The position numbers were made by a program, and so were the translations under genes. From Colwellia sp. (GTDB lineage Bacteria > Pseudomonadota > Gammaproteobacteria > Enterobacterales > Alteromonadaceae), in contig JALJPB010000029.1 of assembly GCA_022969175.1 (NCBI GenBank), positions 1 to 46,745 of the forward strand: a stretch of DNA of 46,745 nucleotides, given 5' to 3'. Shown piece by piece: positions 24,141 to 32,138 of the stretch. The stretch's first letter is position 1, and every line of letters begins with the position of its first letter. The notes under the pieces were generated by a model, which was given only the letters and a program-made list of their open reading frames with translations, had not been told where the DNA came from and made no database searches.

Positions 24141-24237
24141 GCTAACAAGGCGTTTAATACGGACAAAAACAGTGGGTTACGTTTTGCTTCGCTACACATT
24201 TTAACCCACTATTTTAGTCCGCTTAACGCGGCGTTAT
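24141..24237 (+). mobile_element. Strong attC site
   Basis: CTAACAAGGCGTTTAATACG on the left and TAGTCCGCTTAACGCGGCGTTAT on the right are outer arms, with inner arms AGTGGGTT and AACCCACT. The reverse complement of the right arm matches the left arm over about 34 bases with few mismatches and one extra base, as in real attC sites. It starts 6 bases after the stop of the MBL-fold gene and ends next to the next gene's ribosome binding site. Confidence 0.8.
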
Positions 24238-24253
24238 ATTTTTGGAGTGACCT

Positions 24254-24523
24254 ATGCTCACTAAAGAACGGCTGAAGTTGTATATAAAACTGGATGGTAG
24301 CATTGATTCTTATCAGCGCTTAGAGAATAAACTTGAGCCGAACGAAACAATATCCGGTGATGTCTGGGCAGTGATCGTTGATATAAGTCAACGATTAGTC
24401 CTCCGTCGTTGTAAGATCGAGTCAAAAACATACGCCAGCGAAACGGACCAACTCATAAAAAAGCATATACACGACAAAGAATTGCTCGAGCAACTAATTT
24501 CATTTTGCAATGATAAAAAATAG
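24254..24523 (+). CDS. 89-residue cassette-type protein, unknown
   Basis: This gene begins 17 bases after the attC end, behind GGAG, the usual position for a cassette gene. The product has a mixed alpha/beta pattern (RLKLYIKLDGSIDSYQRL, GDVWAVIVDISQRLVLRR, LLEQLISFCND) with no signal peptide or membrane segment. It is not a recognised family. It is the kind of small soluble protein that is common in cassette arrays and often has unknown function. Confidence 0.6.
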   Translation: MLTKERLKLYIKLDGSIDSYQRLENKLEPNETISGDVWAVIVDISQRLVLRRCKIESKTYASETDQLIKKHIHDKELLEQLISFCNDKK

Positions 24524-24657
24524 GAGCTTGGTGGAAATATTGGCAATAAAACATAACCAGGCCATGAACTCGATACAAAATCTAATCTGAACCAACCATA
24601 TAGCTTTCATAGCTAATGACCGCAATGTGGCATTACTTAGCGTTAATAGGTTAAATA

Positions 24658-24786
24658 CCAACGGCAGCTTAGAGTCAAACTAGCCCCACAAACAAGTTGT
24701 AAGTTTTGGTAAGAATGACCTGAATATGATCATGCTTTCACATAAGCTCGATTTCCGAGTTAGGCTCAAAGTTGCCGTTATGCTAG
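24658..24786 (+). mobile_element. Possible second attC, different class
   Basis: The left arm CCAACGGCAGCTTAGAGTC and the right arm GGCTCAAAGTTGCCGTTATG are inverted copies: the reverse complement of the latter, CATAACGGCAACTTTGAGCC, matches with four mismatches over 17. They are 129 bp apart end to end. This follows the 89-residue gene by 134 bases and would close that cassette. Confidence 0.5.
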
Positions 24787-24888
24787 CTACACAAATTCTC
24801 ATTTATTGACACAACTTTCACCTTTTAATGCAGCTCTACAAATCCTGCCGCTGAAATTAATTTACCTTCGCCATTTCATGTAAAAAAT
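24787..24888. other. Short spacer before the TonB2 cluster
   Basis: Non-coding and AT-rich. The remaining part of the 24524-25037 gap holds the possible attC and the Pho-box-like element; the stretch 24524-24657 carries no gene or clear repeat. Confidence 0.4.
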
Positions 24889-24906
24889 TGGTCACTAATT
24901 TGTCAT
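24889..24906 (+). promoter_or_regulatory. Pho-box-like element C
   Basis: TGGTCAC-TAAT-TTGTCAT has two 7-bp units separated by an A/T-rich 4-bp spacer, matching the PhoB consensus at 5 of 7 and 6 of 7 positions. It is 132 bp before the DUF3450 gene start, a spacing almost the same as that of element A to the lipoprotein gene. Confidence 0.5.
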
Positions 24907-25037
24907 TTAATAAAGCTGCAATAAATGTGACACCTAACCGTAACATTTTCTGATTAAACTTAGCGCATAAATTAAATGAGATCGGACGAATTAAATGAAT
25001 TCGTTTGGCATAAATCCCTAGGTAAAAAGGTTTACTT

Positions 25038-25811
25038 ATGAAATCTTCGACATTGGCACGAGTTATTCAGGTCAGCTTAATAATCAGTGCAAGCACCTGT
25101 TCTTATATGAGTTTCGCGCAAGACAATCAGTTAAAAGAAGTGGTTAGTGCAGGAAAAAAAATTAACCAGTCGGCGAGCATCTCTCAGCAAAAAGTTAATC
25201 AATTAACTGAGCAAACTCAAACAAAATTACAGGCATTTAAAACCGTTAATAAAGAACTAGATGGCTTACAAGTATACAACCAGCAAATGCAAATTCAGCT
25301 GCAGCATCAGCTTGCTCAAATAGATGAATTGTCAGTATCTATGCAGCAGGTCAGTATTATTGAACGTCAAATATCACCCTTAATGGCTAGTATGATCAGC
25401 ACACTTGAAATCTTTGTTGAGCTCGATGTGCCTTTTCTTGAGCAAGAGCGTGAAAAACGAATCAATGATCTAAAGTCTATGATAACGCGTGCTGACATTC
25501 CTGTTTCTGAAAAATTTCGTCGTGTTTTAGAAGCATACCAAGTTGAGGTTGATTACGGTCGAACAATTGAAGCTTACACCGGCCTATTAGCTGTTAACGG
25601 TAGTGAGCGAGATGTTGATTTTCTACGTATTGGACGAGTGAGCTTGGTCTATAAAACGCGAGATGGTAATACTCTGGGTGTTTGGCAGCAATCAACTAAA
25701 AACTGGCAGGCGCTTGATGGTGATTATCGCTTAGCGATAAATAAAGGCCTACGTATTGCCCGCAAGCAACTCGCCCCAGATCTGATGATTGTGCCAATCA
25801 ATGCTGAATAA
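25038..25811 (+). CDS. DUF3450 periplasmic coiled-coil protein
   Basis: A signal peptide (about residues 1-27) is followed by a long coiled coil (about 40-105, rich in Q, L and I) and a C-terminal domain with QISPLMASMISTLEIFVELDVPFL, REKRINDLKSM and SEKFRRVLEAYQVEVDYGRTIEAY. This is the DUF3450 signature. In Vibrio and Shewanella this gene is the first of the TonB2 cluster and precedes ttpC, exactly as here. It is periplasmic and probably works with TtpC in transmitting energy. AAGG precedes the start. It is likely co-transcribed with the next five genes. Confidence 0.9.
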   Translation: MKSSTLARVIQVSLIISASTCSYMSFAQDNQLKEVVSAGKKINQSASISQQKVNQLTEQTQTKLQAFKTVNKELDGLQVYNQQMQIQLQHQLAQIDELSVSMQQVSIIERQISPLMASMISTLEIFVELDVPFLEQEREKRINDLKSMITRADIPVSEKFRRVLEAYQVEVDYGRTIEAYTGLLAVNGSERDVDFLRIGRVSLVYKTRDGNTLGVWQQSTKNWQALDGDYRLAINKGLRIARKQLAPDLMIVPINAE

Positions 25812-25846
25812 ACGCGGTTAATAAGTGTTGTGATTAAGGATAAATA

Positions 25847-27247
25847 ATGAAAAATATTGTGATTAAAAATAGGGTTACCAAAAAAAGAGCAAATGCATTA
25901 AGTCTACTGTCTGTATTGTTTGGCTTAACATTAACTTGTTTGTCAGCTCAGGCGGTTGATGCAACCAGTTTAGACGAGTTGTTAAATAAACTTGCTCAAG
26001 GAAATATTGCCCAAAGTAGTCAAAACAAAATGCGTGAAGCAGAGTTTATGGCTAAAAAAAATCAACAGAGTCAATTACTGGCAGGCGCAACAAAACAAAG
26101 AGATGGGGCGATTGTCTTAAGTAATCAACTTGAAACAAACTTTCAAGACAATGAAGTTGTGCTAGCCAATAAAACTGATGCGCTAAATAAACGAATGGGC
26201 GAGTTAAAAGAACTTTTTGGTGTATTACAGCAAGTTGCCAGTGATACCCGAAGTAAGTTTCAAACTTCAGTTATTTCAGCGCAAATTCCAGGGCGAAGTG
26301 TATTTCTTGATGAGTTAACAAAAAGTATGGGTTCAACGTCTAAGTTAGCATCCATCGAAGAAATTGAGCGTTTATGGTTTGAATTACAACGTGAAATGAC
26401 GCAAAGCGGTAAAGTGGCCAAATTTGAACGTGAAGTGGTACTAGCTAATGGGGATAAAGCCAAAACTGAAGTGATACGTATTGGCGGGTTTAACCTTGTA
26501 GCTAATGGTAAATATTTAGAATATATCGATGAAACGGGCTCTGTTGCTGAACTTATTAGGCAACCATCGTCTCGTTATGTCAGTAGTGCACAAGCACTTA
26601 CAGAAAACCAAGGTCAACTGGTGGCGTTTGCCTTGGATCCAACCGGCGGTTCTATTTTAAGTTTACTGGTACAAGCTCCTGATATTGTAGAGCGTATAGA
26701 ACAGGGCGGCACAGTAGGTTATATCATTTTAATTATTGGTGCTATAGGTTTATTAATTGCCATCGAGCGTTTTATCAGCTTGTTTTTAATTGGCAGTAAA
26801 GTTAGCAGGCAACTTAAAGCGGATAAACCAAGTGCCGATAACCCACTGGGTCGTGTAATGCTAGTGCAAAGTGAAAATCCAAACCTTGATACCGAGACCT
26901 TAGAGCTTAAATTATCAGAGTCCATTTTGCGTGAAGTGCCAATATTGTCGAAAAAGCTCACTGTTATCAAAATTATTTCAGTAGTCGCGCCTTTAATTGG
27001 CTTATTAGGTACGGTAACTGGAATGATTGTTACTTTTCAGGCAATTACCTTATTTGGTACTGGTGATCCTAAGCTAATGGCCGGTGGTATTTCGCAAGCA
27101 CTTGTTACCACCGTCCTAGGTTTAGTCGTCGCTATTCCCATGGTATTTATTTCTACCATGCTCAATACTCGCAGCCGAGGCATTATTAATATTTTACAAC
27201 AAGAAAGTGCCGGAATTATAGCTCAACGAGCAGAGCAGGGAGCATAA
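25847..27247 (+). CDS. ttpC: TtpC: ExbB-like TonB2 accessory protein
   Basis: The product has a signal sequence, a long periplasmic region (about residues 40-285) with helical pieces, then GYIILIIGAIGLLIAIERF as the first membrane helix. The C-terminal MotA/TolQ/ExbB channel domain includes KIISVVAPLIGLLGTVTGMIVTFQAI (about 370-395) and ISQALVTTVLGLVVAIPMVF. At 466 residues it is the long form typical of TtpC, required by TonB2 systems. It is 35 bases after the DUF3450 stop, behind AAGGA, and 3 bases before exbB. Confidence 0.93.
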   Translation: MKNIVIKNRVTKKRANALSLLSVLFGLTLTCLSAQAVDATSLDELLNKLAQGNIAQSSQNKMREAEFMAKKNQQSQLLAGATKQRDGAIVLSNQLETNFQDNEVVLANKTDALNKRMGELKELFGVLQQVASDTRSKFQTSVISAQIPGRSVFLDELTKSMGSTSKLASIEEIERLWFELQREMTQSGKVAKFEREVVLANGDKAKTEVIRIGGFNLVANGKYLEYIDETGSVAELIRQPSSRYVSSAQALTENQGQLVAFALDPTGGSILSLLVQAPDIVERIEQGGTVGYIILIIGAIGLLIAIERFISLFLIGSKVSRQLKADKPSADNPLGRVMLVQSENPNLDTETLELKLSESILREVPILSKKLTVIKIISVVAPLIGLLGTVTGMIVTFQAITLFGTGDPKLMAGGISQALVTTVLGLVVAIPMVFISTMLNTRSRGIINILQQESAGIIAQRAEQGA

Positions 27248-27250
27248 AGC

Positions 27251-27778
27251 ATGATGATGCTTAGCGAAATGATGCAAACCATCATTGAGTTTCTCGACAC
27301 TGGCGGTCAGGTATTGACAGTTATCGCTGGCGTTGTTTGTTTGATGTGGTTACTCATTTTTGAACGCATTGGCTTTATTTTTATTAGCTACCGAGTGATA
27401 AAACGTCAATTAAAATTAACATGGCAAGAACGGACTGAACAGCAGTCATGGCATGCAGAGCAAATTAGACTCGCTTTAATTTCCAGAGGTCATGCCAAGT
27501 TAATGAATAACCTACCACTAATACAATCCTTAGTAGTGCTATGTCCGCTATTAGGCTTGTTAGGAACAGTTACAGGCATGATTCAAGTATTTGACGTTAT
27601 GGCAGTTTCAGGTAGTGGTGATGCAAGGTCTATGGCATCTGGGGTCTCTAGAGCGACCATTCCAACAATGGCTGGCATGGTGGGTTCGCTTTCAGGTGTA
27701 TTTGCTTCAACTTGGTTGCAACGTAAAGCCAAACGAGAAACACAATTACTGGAAGAAAGTATGCCAATTGTTCATTAG
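27251..27778 (+). CDS. exbB: ExbB proton channel (TonB2 type)
   Basis: The 175-residue product has three membrane segments. VIAGVVCLMWLLIFERIGF is first. The core LIQSLVVLCPLLGLLGTVTGMI and SGVSRATIPTMAGMVGSLSGVFAS form the MotA/TolQ/ExbB domain, with the TVTGMI motif in the pore helix. It is short, as in TonB2 ExbB, and lacks the extension of TtpC. It starts 3 bases after ttpC. The start among three tandem ATGs is not certain. Confidence 0.93.
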   Translation: MMMLSEMMQTIIEFLDTGGQVLTVIAGVVCLMWLLIFERIGFIFISYRVIKRQLKLTWQERTEQQSWHAEQIRLALISRGHAKLMNNLPLIQSLVVLCPLLGLLGTVTGMIQVFDVMAVSGSGDARSMASGVSRATIPTMAGMVGSLSGVFASTWLQRKAKRETQLLEESMPIVH

Positions 27779-27907
27779 AAATTGAGCAAGCTAATTTAAC
27801 AAGAGAGTTGAAAATATAATTGACCAACAATGCTAATAATATAAATCATTAATGCCTCAGTTGAGATAAATAAAGCGGTATTAAAACGAATAATTAGGGA
27901 GAACTTT

Positions 27908-28321
27908 ATGCGCTCATCATTAGCGAAAATGTTACAAGAACAAGATGAAAAAGAAGACATAGATATGACTCCAATGCTTGATGTGGTGTTCATTTTATTA
28001 ATATTCTTCATCGTTACCGCGTCATTTGTTAAAGAGGCTGGTATTGATGTTAATCGCCCTGAAGCGGCAACGGCGGTAAAAAAACAGCGAGCAAACATTT
28101 TAGTTGCCATTAGTGATAAAGGTGATATTTGGATTAATAAAAGAAAAATTGATATCCGTGCAGTACAAGCAAATATAGAGCGCATGAAGGCTGAAAATCC
28201 TCAAGGGACAGTAGTGATTCAAGCAGATAAAAAATCAACCACCGAGACCTTAATTAAAGTTATGGATGCAGCACGGGCAGCAGGGGTATTTGATGTATCA
28301 ATTGCCGCATATGAGGTTTAG
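27908..28321 (+). CDS. exbD: ExbD (TonB2 type)
   Basis: One N-terminal helix, MLDVVFILLIFFIVTASF, carries Asp25, the proton-relay residue of ExbD (in DMTPMLDVVF). The C-terminal periplasmic domain follows (about residues 60-137: KKQRANILVAISDKGDIW to VIQADKKSTTETLIKVMDAAR). At 137 residues it is the usual length. It lies 129 bases after exbB with AGGGAG before the start and overlaps the tonB GTG by one base. Confidence 0.95.
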   Translation: MRSSLAKMLQEQDEKEDIDMTPMLDVVFILLIFFIVTASFVKEAGIDVNRPEAATAVKKQRANILVAISDKGDIWINKRKIDIRAVQANIERMKAENPQGTVVIQADKKSTTETLIKVMDAARAAGVFDVSIAAYEV

Positions 28322-28323
28322 TG

Positions 28324-28956
28324 ATGGAGAGTCTATTAAGAAATAGCTATGTCCGTTATGCCATTGGCTTAGTGTTAGCCATGACCACCACTTTCTTTTT
28401 GCTTTTTGGTATGCAAACACTTATTGCTGGTGGTAATGATGCCATGACAGATGCACCTAAAGGTAATGTGCTTGATTTTATTCGCTTGAAAAAAGAGCAA
28501 GTACTAGTGAAAAAAGACCGAAGACCAACAAAACCACCTAAACCAAAAGAGCCGCCACCGCCAATGGTGCAACCTCAAAAGCAACAAGTAAATCCTAATG
28601 CTCAGGCGATAGAAACAAATTTCTCAGCAGACCTGCAAGCTGATGTTGGTTTGTCAGGCGGTCTAAGTTTAGACAGTAATGACGGTGATTATTTACCGAT
28701 AGTTAAGGTTGCTCCCATATATCCAAGACGTGCCCAAAGTAGAGGTATTGAAGGTTTTGTTATTGTTGAATTTGTCGTTACTAAAAATGGTTCAGTGCGC
28801 GACCCCATTGTGGTTAAAGCAGTGCCGGCGGATATTTTTGATCGTGCGGCAGTTGCGGCAACATTGAAGTTTAAGTACAAACCTCGTGTGGTTGATGGGG
28901 TGGCAATGGACGTTGTCGGTGTGCAAAACAAAATAACTTTTGAAATTGATGGTTAG
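28324..28956 (+). CDS. tonB: TonB2 energy transducer
   Basis: One N-terminal helix (about residues 12-32) is followed by a proline-rich span (RRPTKPPKPKEPPPPMVQPQ). The C-terminal TonB domain (about 120-205) includes PIYPRRAQSRGIEGFVIVEF, VTKNGSVRDPIVV, RAAVAATLKFKYKPRVVDG and the last strand. The periplasmic span is short, as in TonB2. The ATG at 28324 is preferred, since GAGG at 28313-28316 is 7 bases away; a GTG at 28321 overlapping the exbD stop is possible. It is probably paired with the TonB-dependent receptor at 15-18 kb. Confidence 0.95.
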   Translation: MESLLRNSYVRYAIGLVLAMTTTFFLLFGMQTLIAGGNDAMTDAPKGNVLDFIRLKKEQVLVKKDRRPTKPPKPKEPPPPMVQPQKQQVNPNAQAIETNFSADLQADVGLSGGLSLDSNDGDYLPIVKVAPIYPRRAQSRGIEGFVIVEFVVTKNGSVRDPIVVKAVPADIFDRAAVAATLKFKYKPRVVDGVAMDVVGVQNKITFEIDG

Positions 28957-28964
28957 GAGATCTC

Positions 28965-30305
28965 ATGTTTAAACTTATTAGTTCATTATTTATCACCAGC
29001 TTATTAGTGGTTATGCCAAGCCTTGTTTTTGAAGGCAATAGTGCGCAAGCTGCCGAGGCTGAACAATCAGTAAAAAAAATAAAACGTTCAAAAAAAGTAC
29101 CGGCGATGCGCAACCGTGTCTATAGCCAACTTGCCAGAGCGCAGAAACTTGCAGACGAAGGAGATAAAATTGAAGGATTTAATGTTCTTGATGAAGTCAA
29201 AGACCGTATTGACAGTTTAAACAGCTATGAACGGGCAATGCTCTTTAATTTTTATGGCTTTATGTATTACGGTAATGAAGATACTGCGTTAGCAATTGAT
29301 AGTTTTAATCAGGTTATTGCTGAGCAGGATATTCCTGAGCCTTTATATTTATCAACGCTGTACTCACTTGCACAGTTATCTATGCAGCAACAAGACTTTC
29401 AGCAAACATTAAAGTACTTAAATAAGTGGCAGCAGGCTAATAATAAAAAGCTCAATACCAGTCAGCAAATGTTATTTGCTCAAGTGTATTATCAAACCAA
29501 AGATTACCAGCTCTCGTTAGACCGTATTGAGTTAGCACGACTTATTACACCTCAAAAAGTCGCTAAAGAGCATTGGTTGATTTTACAACGTGCTAATTAT
29601 TTTGAGTTAAAGCAGTCAATGCAGGTAACTAAAGTCATGGAGCAACTAGTTCGACACTATTCAAAAGCAGAATATTGGTTACAACTTGGTGCTATGTATG
29701 GTGAAACAAACCAAGAAAACAAACAGCTAGCCATTATGGAGGCCGCTTGGCAAGCAGGCTATATTAATAGTTCATTACAAATACTAAACCTAGCTCAGCT
29801 ATACCGTTTTCACGGTGTACCTTTTAAAGCCGCGAAATTATTGGAAGAAGCCATTGGAAGTGGTGCAATCACAGCACAAGAAAAACACTTAGGCTTGTTA
29901 GCGCAGGCCTATATTGCGGCAAAAAATGATGAAAAAGCTATTGAGGTATTAATTAAGGCTGCCGATATAAGTGAAAGTGGACAATTTGATGCGCAACTTG
30001 CTCAAACCTATTTAAATCTAGAAAAGTGGCTGTTAGCCATTATTTCTGCTGATAAGGCTTTGTCACTGCAAGCGAGGAAAAATGTGAGTAAAAACAAAAG
30101 TGACGTGAAAAGTTATAACAGCCAAGCCGGTACCATGTTGCTAGTTAAAGGTATAGCTAGCTTTAATCTAAAAGACTATGGGTTAGCAAAACTTGCATTT
30201 ACCCATGCGAAAAAGCACAGCCAAGTGAAAAAAACAGCTCAACAATGGTTCCATTATGTTGATAGAGAGCAGAACCAAGCAGCACAACTGGCAATGTTAA
30301 GGTAG
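28965..30305 (+). CDS. Secreted TPR protein of the TonB2 cluster
   Basis: A signal peptide (about residues 1-30, ending in QAAEAE) is followed by repeated helix pairs: SQLARAQKLADEGDKIEGFN, ERAMLFNFYGFMYYGNED, YSLAQLSMQQQDFQQTLKYL and further, consistent with about eight TPRs over 400 residues. In the known TonB2 clusters a TPR protein follows tonB; its role is not established, but it may hold the complex or receptor together. It starts 9 bases after tonB, behind TAGGAG. The last gene of the operon converges with ferredoxin. Confidence 0.85.
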   Translation: MFKLISSLFITSLLVVMPSLVFEGNSAQAAEAEQSVKKIKRSKKVPAMRNRVYSQLARAQKLADEGDKIEGFNVLDEVKDRIDSLNSYERAMLFNFYGFMYYGNEDTALAIDSFNQVIAEQDIPEPLYLSTLYSLAQLSMQQQDFQQTLKYLNKWQQANNKKLNTSQQMLFAQVYYQTKDYQLSLDRIELARLITPQKVAKEHWLILQRANYFELKQSMQVTKVMEQLVRHYSKAEYWLQLGAMYGETNQENKQLAIMEAAWQAGYINSSLQILNLAQLYRFHGVPFKAAKLLEEAIGSGAITAQEKHLGLLAQAYIAAKNDEKAIEVLIKAADISESGQFDAQLAQTYLNLEKWLLAIISADKALSLQARKNVSKNKSDVKSYNSQAGTMLLVKGIASFNLKDYGLAKLAFTHAKKHSQVKKTAQQWFHYVDREQNQAAQLAMLR

Positions 30306-30320
30306 AAAATAACCGCTATC

Positions 30321-30629
30321 TTATTTAACAATCACTTTCATGCCTGTCATTTGACTAGTTACCATTATTTGGCAGGCGAGACGTGAGGTAGGTTGTTTTG
30401 TTCGTATTTTAGCAAGTAATTGTTGTTCGTCAGGTGACTTACTGGGCAATTTTTCAAAGAATTTTGGTTCAATCATTACATGGCAAGTTGCACAGTTACA
30501 GCCGCCATTACAAATAGCCTTAATGCCTGAAATATTATTTTCAACCGCTGCTAACATTAAGTTCACACCGTTTTGTGCTTGCACTACTTTTATATCACCA
30601 TTGGCTAGTTTAAATATAATCTGCGTCAT
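30321..30629 (-). CDS. 2Fe-2S ferredoxin, adrenodoxin/putidaredoxin type
   Basis: The cluster ligands are in the adrenodoxin pattern: Cys40-x5-Cys46-x2-Cys49 (ICNGGCNCATCH) and Cys86 (RLACQIM). There is an extra cysteine at 44. At about 102 residues it fits this family and not plant-type ferredoxins. I choose the ATG at 30629, since AAGGAT lies just upstream and the sequence before it (an in-frame ATG at 30698) reads as non-conserved. The redox partner is unknown. Confidence 0.88.
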   Translation of the reverse strand: MTQIIFKLANGDIKVVQAQNGVNLMLAAVENNISGIKAICNGGCNCATCHVMIEPKFFEKLPSKSPDEQQLLAKIRTKQPTSRLACQIMVTSQMTGMKVIVK

Positions 30630-30740
30630 TGCTATCCTTGAATGCAAAAATACTCTTTGTACTAGACTATAGTTGATATCCAAAAATTCAATAGACAAAG
30701 TTTACTACAAGCTTAAGTTTTCGAGGCTTATCATAATGTT

Positions 30741-31181
30741 CTATTTTTTACTCGCTTTAAATATCACTTGATGATTATCATCGGTGAGCATTAATAGGCC
30801 ATGTTCAATCGTAACTTGAGTTACCTTCGTTAAGGCGGTTAAAAATCGTTGTTCTTGATTCATTAACGTTTCAGCGCACATCATCATAGTACCGGCGGCT
30901 TGAGAAAAATGTAGCTTGCTGTTACTGCCATCAGTTGCCTTTGTAAGTTGGTAACTTGACATTAAACGGTTACATGAGCTGTTTCCTGATAATCTGCCGT
31001 CTTCGGTAAAGGTAATACTGGCAGGGCTGCGGTCAATGACAGGCCTTTGTTCTATAAATTCGACTAACCAACTGCCTTGTAGATTGGTCTTTGTTACTGC
31101 GGGTACTACTGGGGTTGAAATATTACTACAAGCACTAAGCATAAATGCAATACAGATAAAGCTATAAGATGACTTATTCAT
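30741..31181 (-). CDS. META-domain (HslJ-like) lipoprotein
   Basis: The signal ends in LSACSN, a lipobox with the cysteine at residue 18. A single META domain follows: LQGSWLVEFIEQRPV, SITFTEDGRLSGNSSCNRLMSSY, the typical TMMMCAETLMNQEQRFLTAL, and LMLTDDNHQVIFKA. At 146 residues it fits the HslJ-like group, whose proteins are linked to heat and antibiotic stress, without a fixed function. It is an outer-membrane-anchored lipoprotein. It is divergent from the ion-channel gene. Confidence 0.9.
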   Translation of the reverse strand: MNKSSYSFICIAFMLSACSNISTPVVPAVTKTNLQGSWLVEFIEQRPVIDRSPASITFTEDGRLSGNSSCNRLMSSYQLTKATDGSNSKLHFSQAAGTMMMCAETLMNQEQRFLTALTKVTQVTIEHGLLMLTDDNHQVIFKASKK

Positions 31182-31347
31182 TGATAACCCTTAAGTTGAT
31201 AAGAAGTGACAGACCGCTAATTTAACGTGCTTAAAGTGAAAGTGCAAATAGGGTAACTATTGATTTATTGAGTAATGGTGGTGCTTTTAATCTAAAGTAA
31301 GACCATGTAGAATCACATAAAAATAACAATACTGTTAAGGAAAACGT

Positions 31348-32019
31348 TTGAAAAAAATGAGCCAAAGTGACAATTTTGTTTACTTAACCTTCTCTTTAAT
31401 TTTACTGTTACTTGGTACGGCATTAGCGCAACAGTTTTTTTCTTATTCAGTACAACATTTAATGCAATCTACCACTGTTATCACCCTTATTGTTGCTGTA
31501 TGGGGCGTCGATTCTGAACGGCTCATCCTACGAAAAGCCCTTATTTTCCCTGTTGCAATCGTTGCCGTGGCACTAATCACTTTTTGGTTGGATAGCACTG
31601 GCTTTGATCACATTCACTTATTTTTGTTATTAATTTTCTTTATTACTACCGCACAAAAAACCGCTAAGCAAGTATTGTTTACCGGCGAAATTGATGGTAA
31701 TAAAATATTAGGGGCAATTTGTTTATATTTGTTAATGGGCTTGATTTGGGCGATTTTATTCACTTTGATGCAATTATCGTTTGTTGATGCCTTTCAAAAT
31801 TTAGGTGATAACACTGAGTGGTTTACCTTGTTCCCTGATTTTATTTACTTTTCATTTGTCACCTTAACTACACTCGGTTTTGGTGATATTTCTCCTGTAC
31901 AACCTGTCGCTAGATTTTTGGTCTATTTAGAAGCCATTGTTGGACAGTTTTATTTAGCCATTTTAGTTGCAAGCTTAGTCGGCTCCAGAATGTCTTCTCT
32001 TGCTAAACCGCATAAGTGA
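31348..32019 (+). CDS. Ion-channel (potassium-type) membrane protein
   Basis: The filter-like sequence FVTLTTLGFGDISPVQP lies near residues 165-185, between two C-terminal helices, as in two-TM potassium channels, with the TLGFGD variant of the TVGYGD signature. Three or more further hydrophobic segments precede it, so the topology is larger than a minimal channel and lacks a RCK domain. At 223 residues, this matches Ion_trans_2-type proteins. It starts at TTG 31348 with TAAGGA upstream. Confidence 0.85.
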   Translation: MKKMSQSDNFVYLTFSLILLLLGTALAQQFFSYSVQHLMQSTTVITLIVAVWGVDSERLILRKALIFPVAIVAVALITFWLDSTGFDHIHLFLLLIFFITTAQKTAKQVLFTGEIDGNKILGAICLYLLMGLIWAILFTLMQLSFVDAFQNLGDNTEWFTLFPDFIYFSFVTLTTLGFGDISPVQPVARFLVYLEAIVGQFYLAILVASLVGSRMSSLAKPHK

Positions 32020-32138
32020 TTGATAGGAATGTAATTGATAGGAAAAATAAAACAGAATAAAACTATAACAAACAAGATCAAACTAAAGAAAAACAACCAT
32101 TTTATCGCTATATATATTTAAAACAATAAGAGGCAATT

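Noticed and set aside
24548-24646. ATAACC...GCGTTAAT pair as a third attC
   Set aside because: The two arms do not pair beyond a few bases, and the pattern is expected by chance in AT-rich sequence.
27779-27907. 129-base gap between exbB and exbD as a missing gene
   Set aside because: No frame of meaningful length and no repeat; it is more likely an untranslated spacer or internal promoter.
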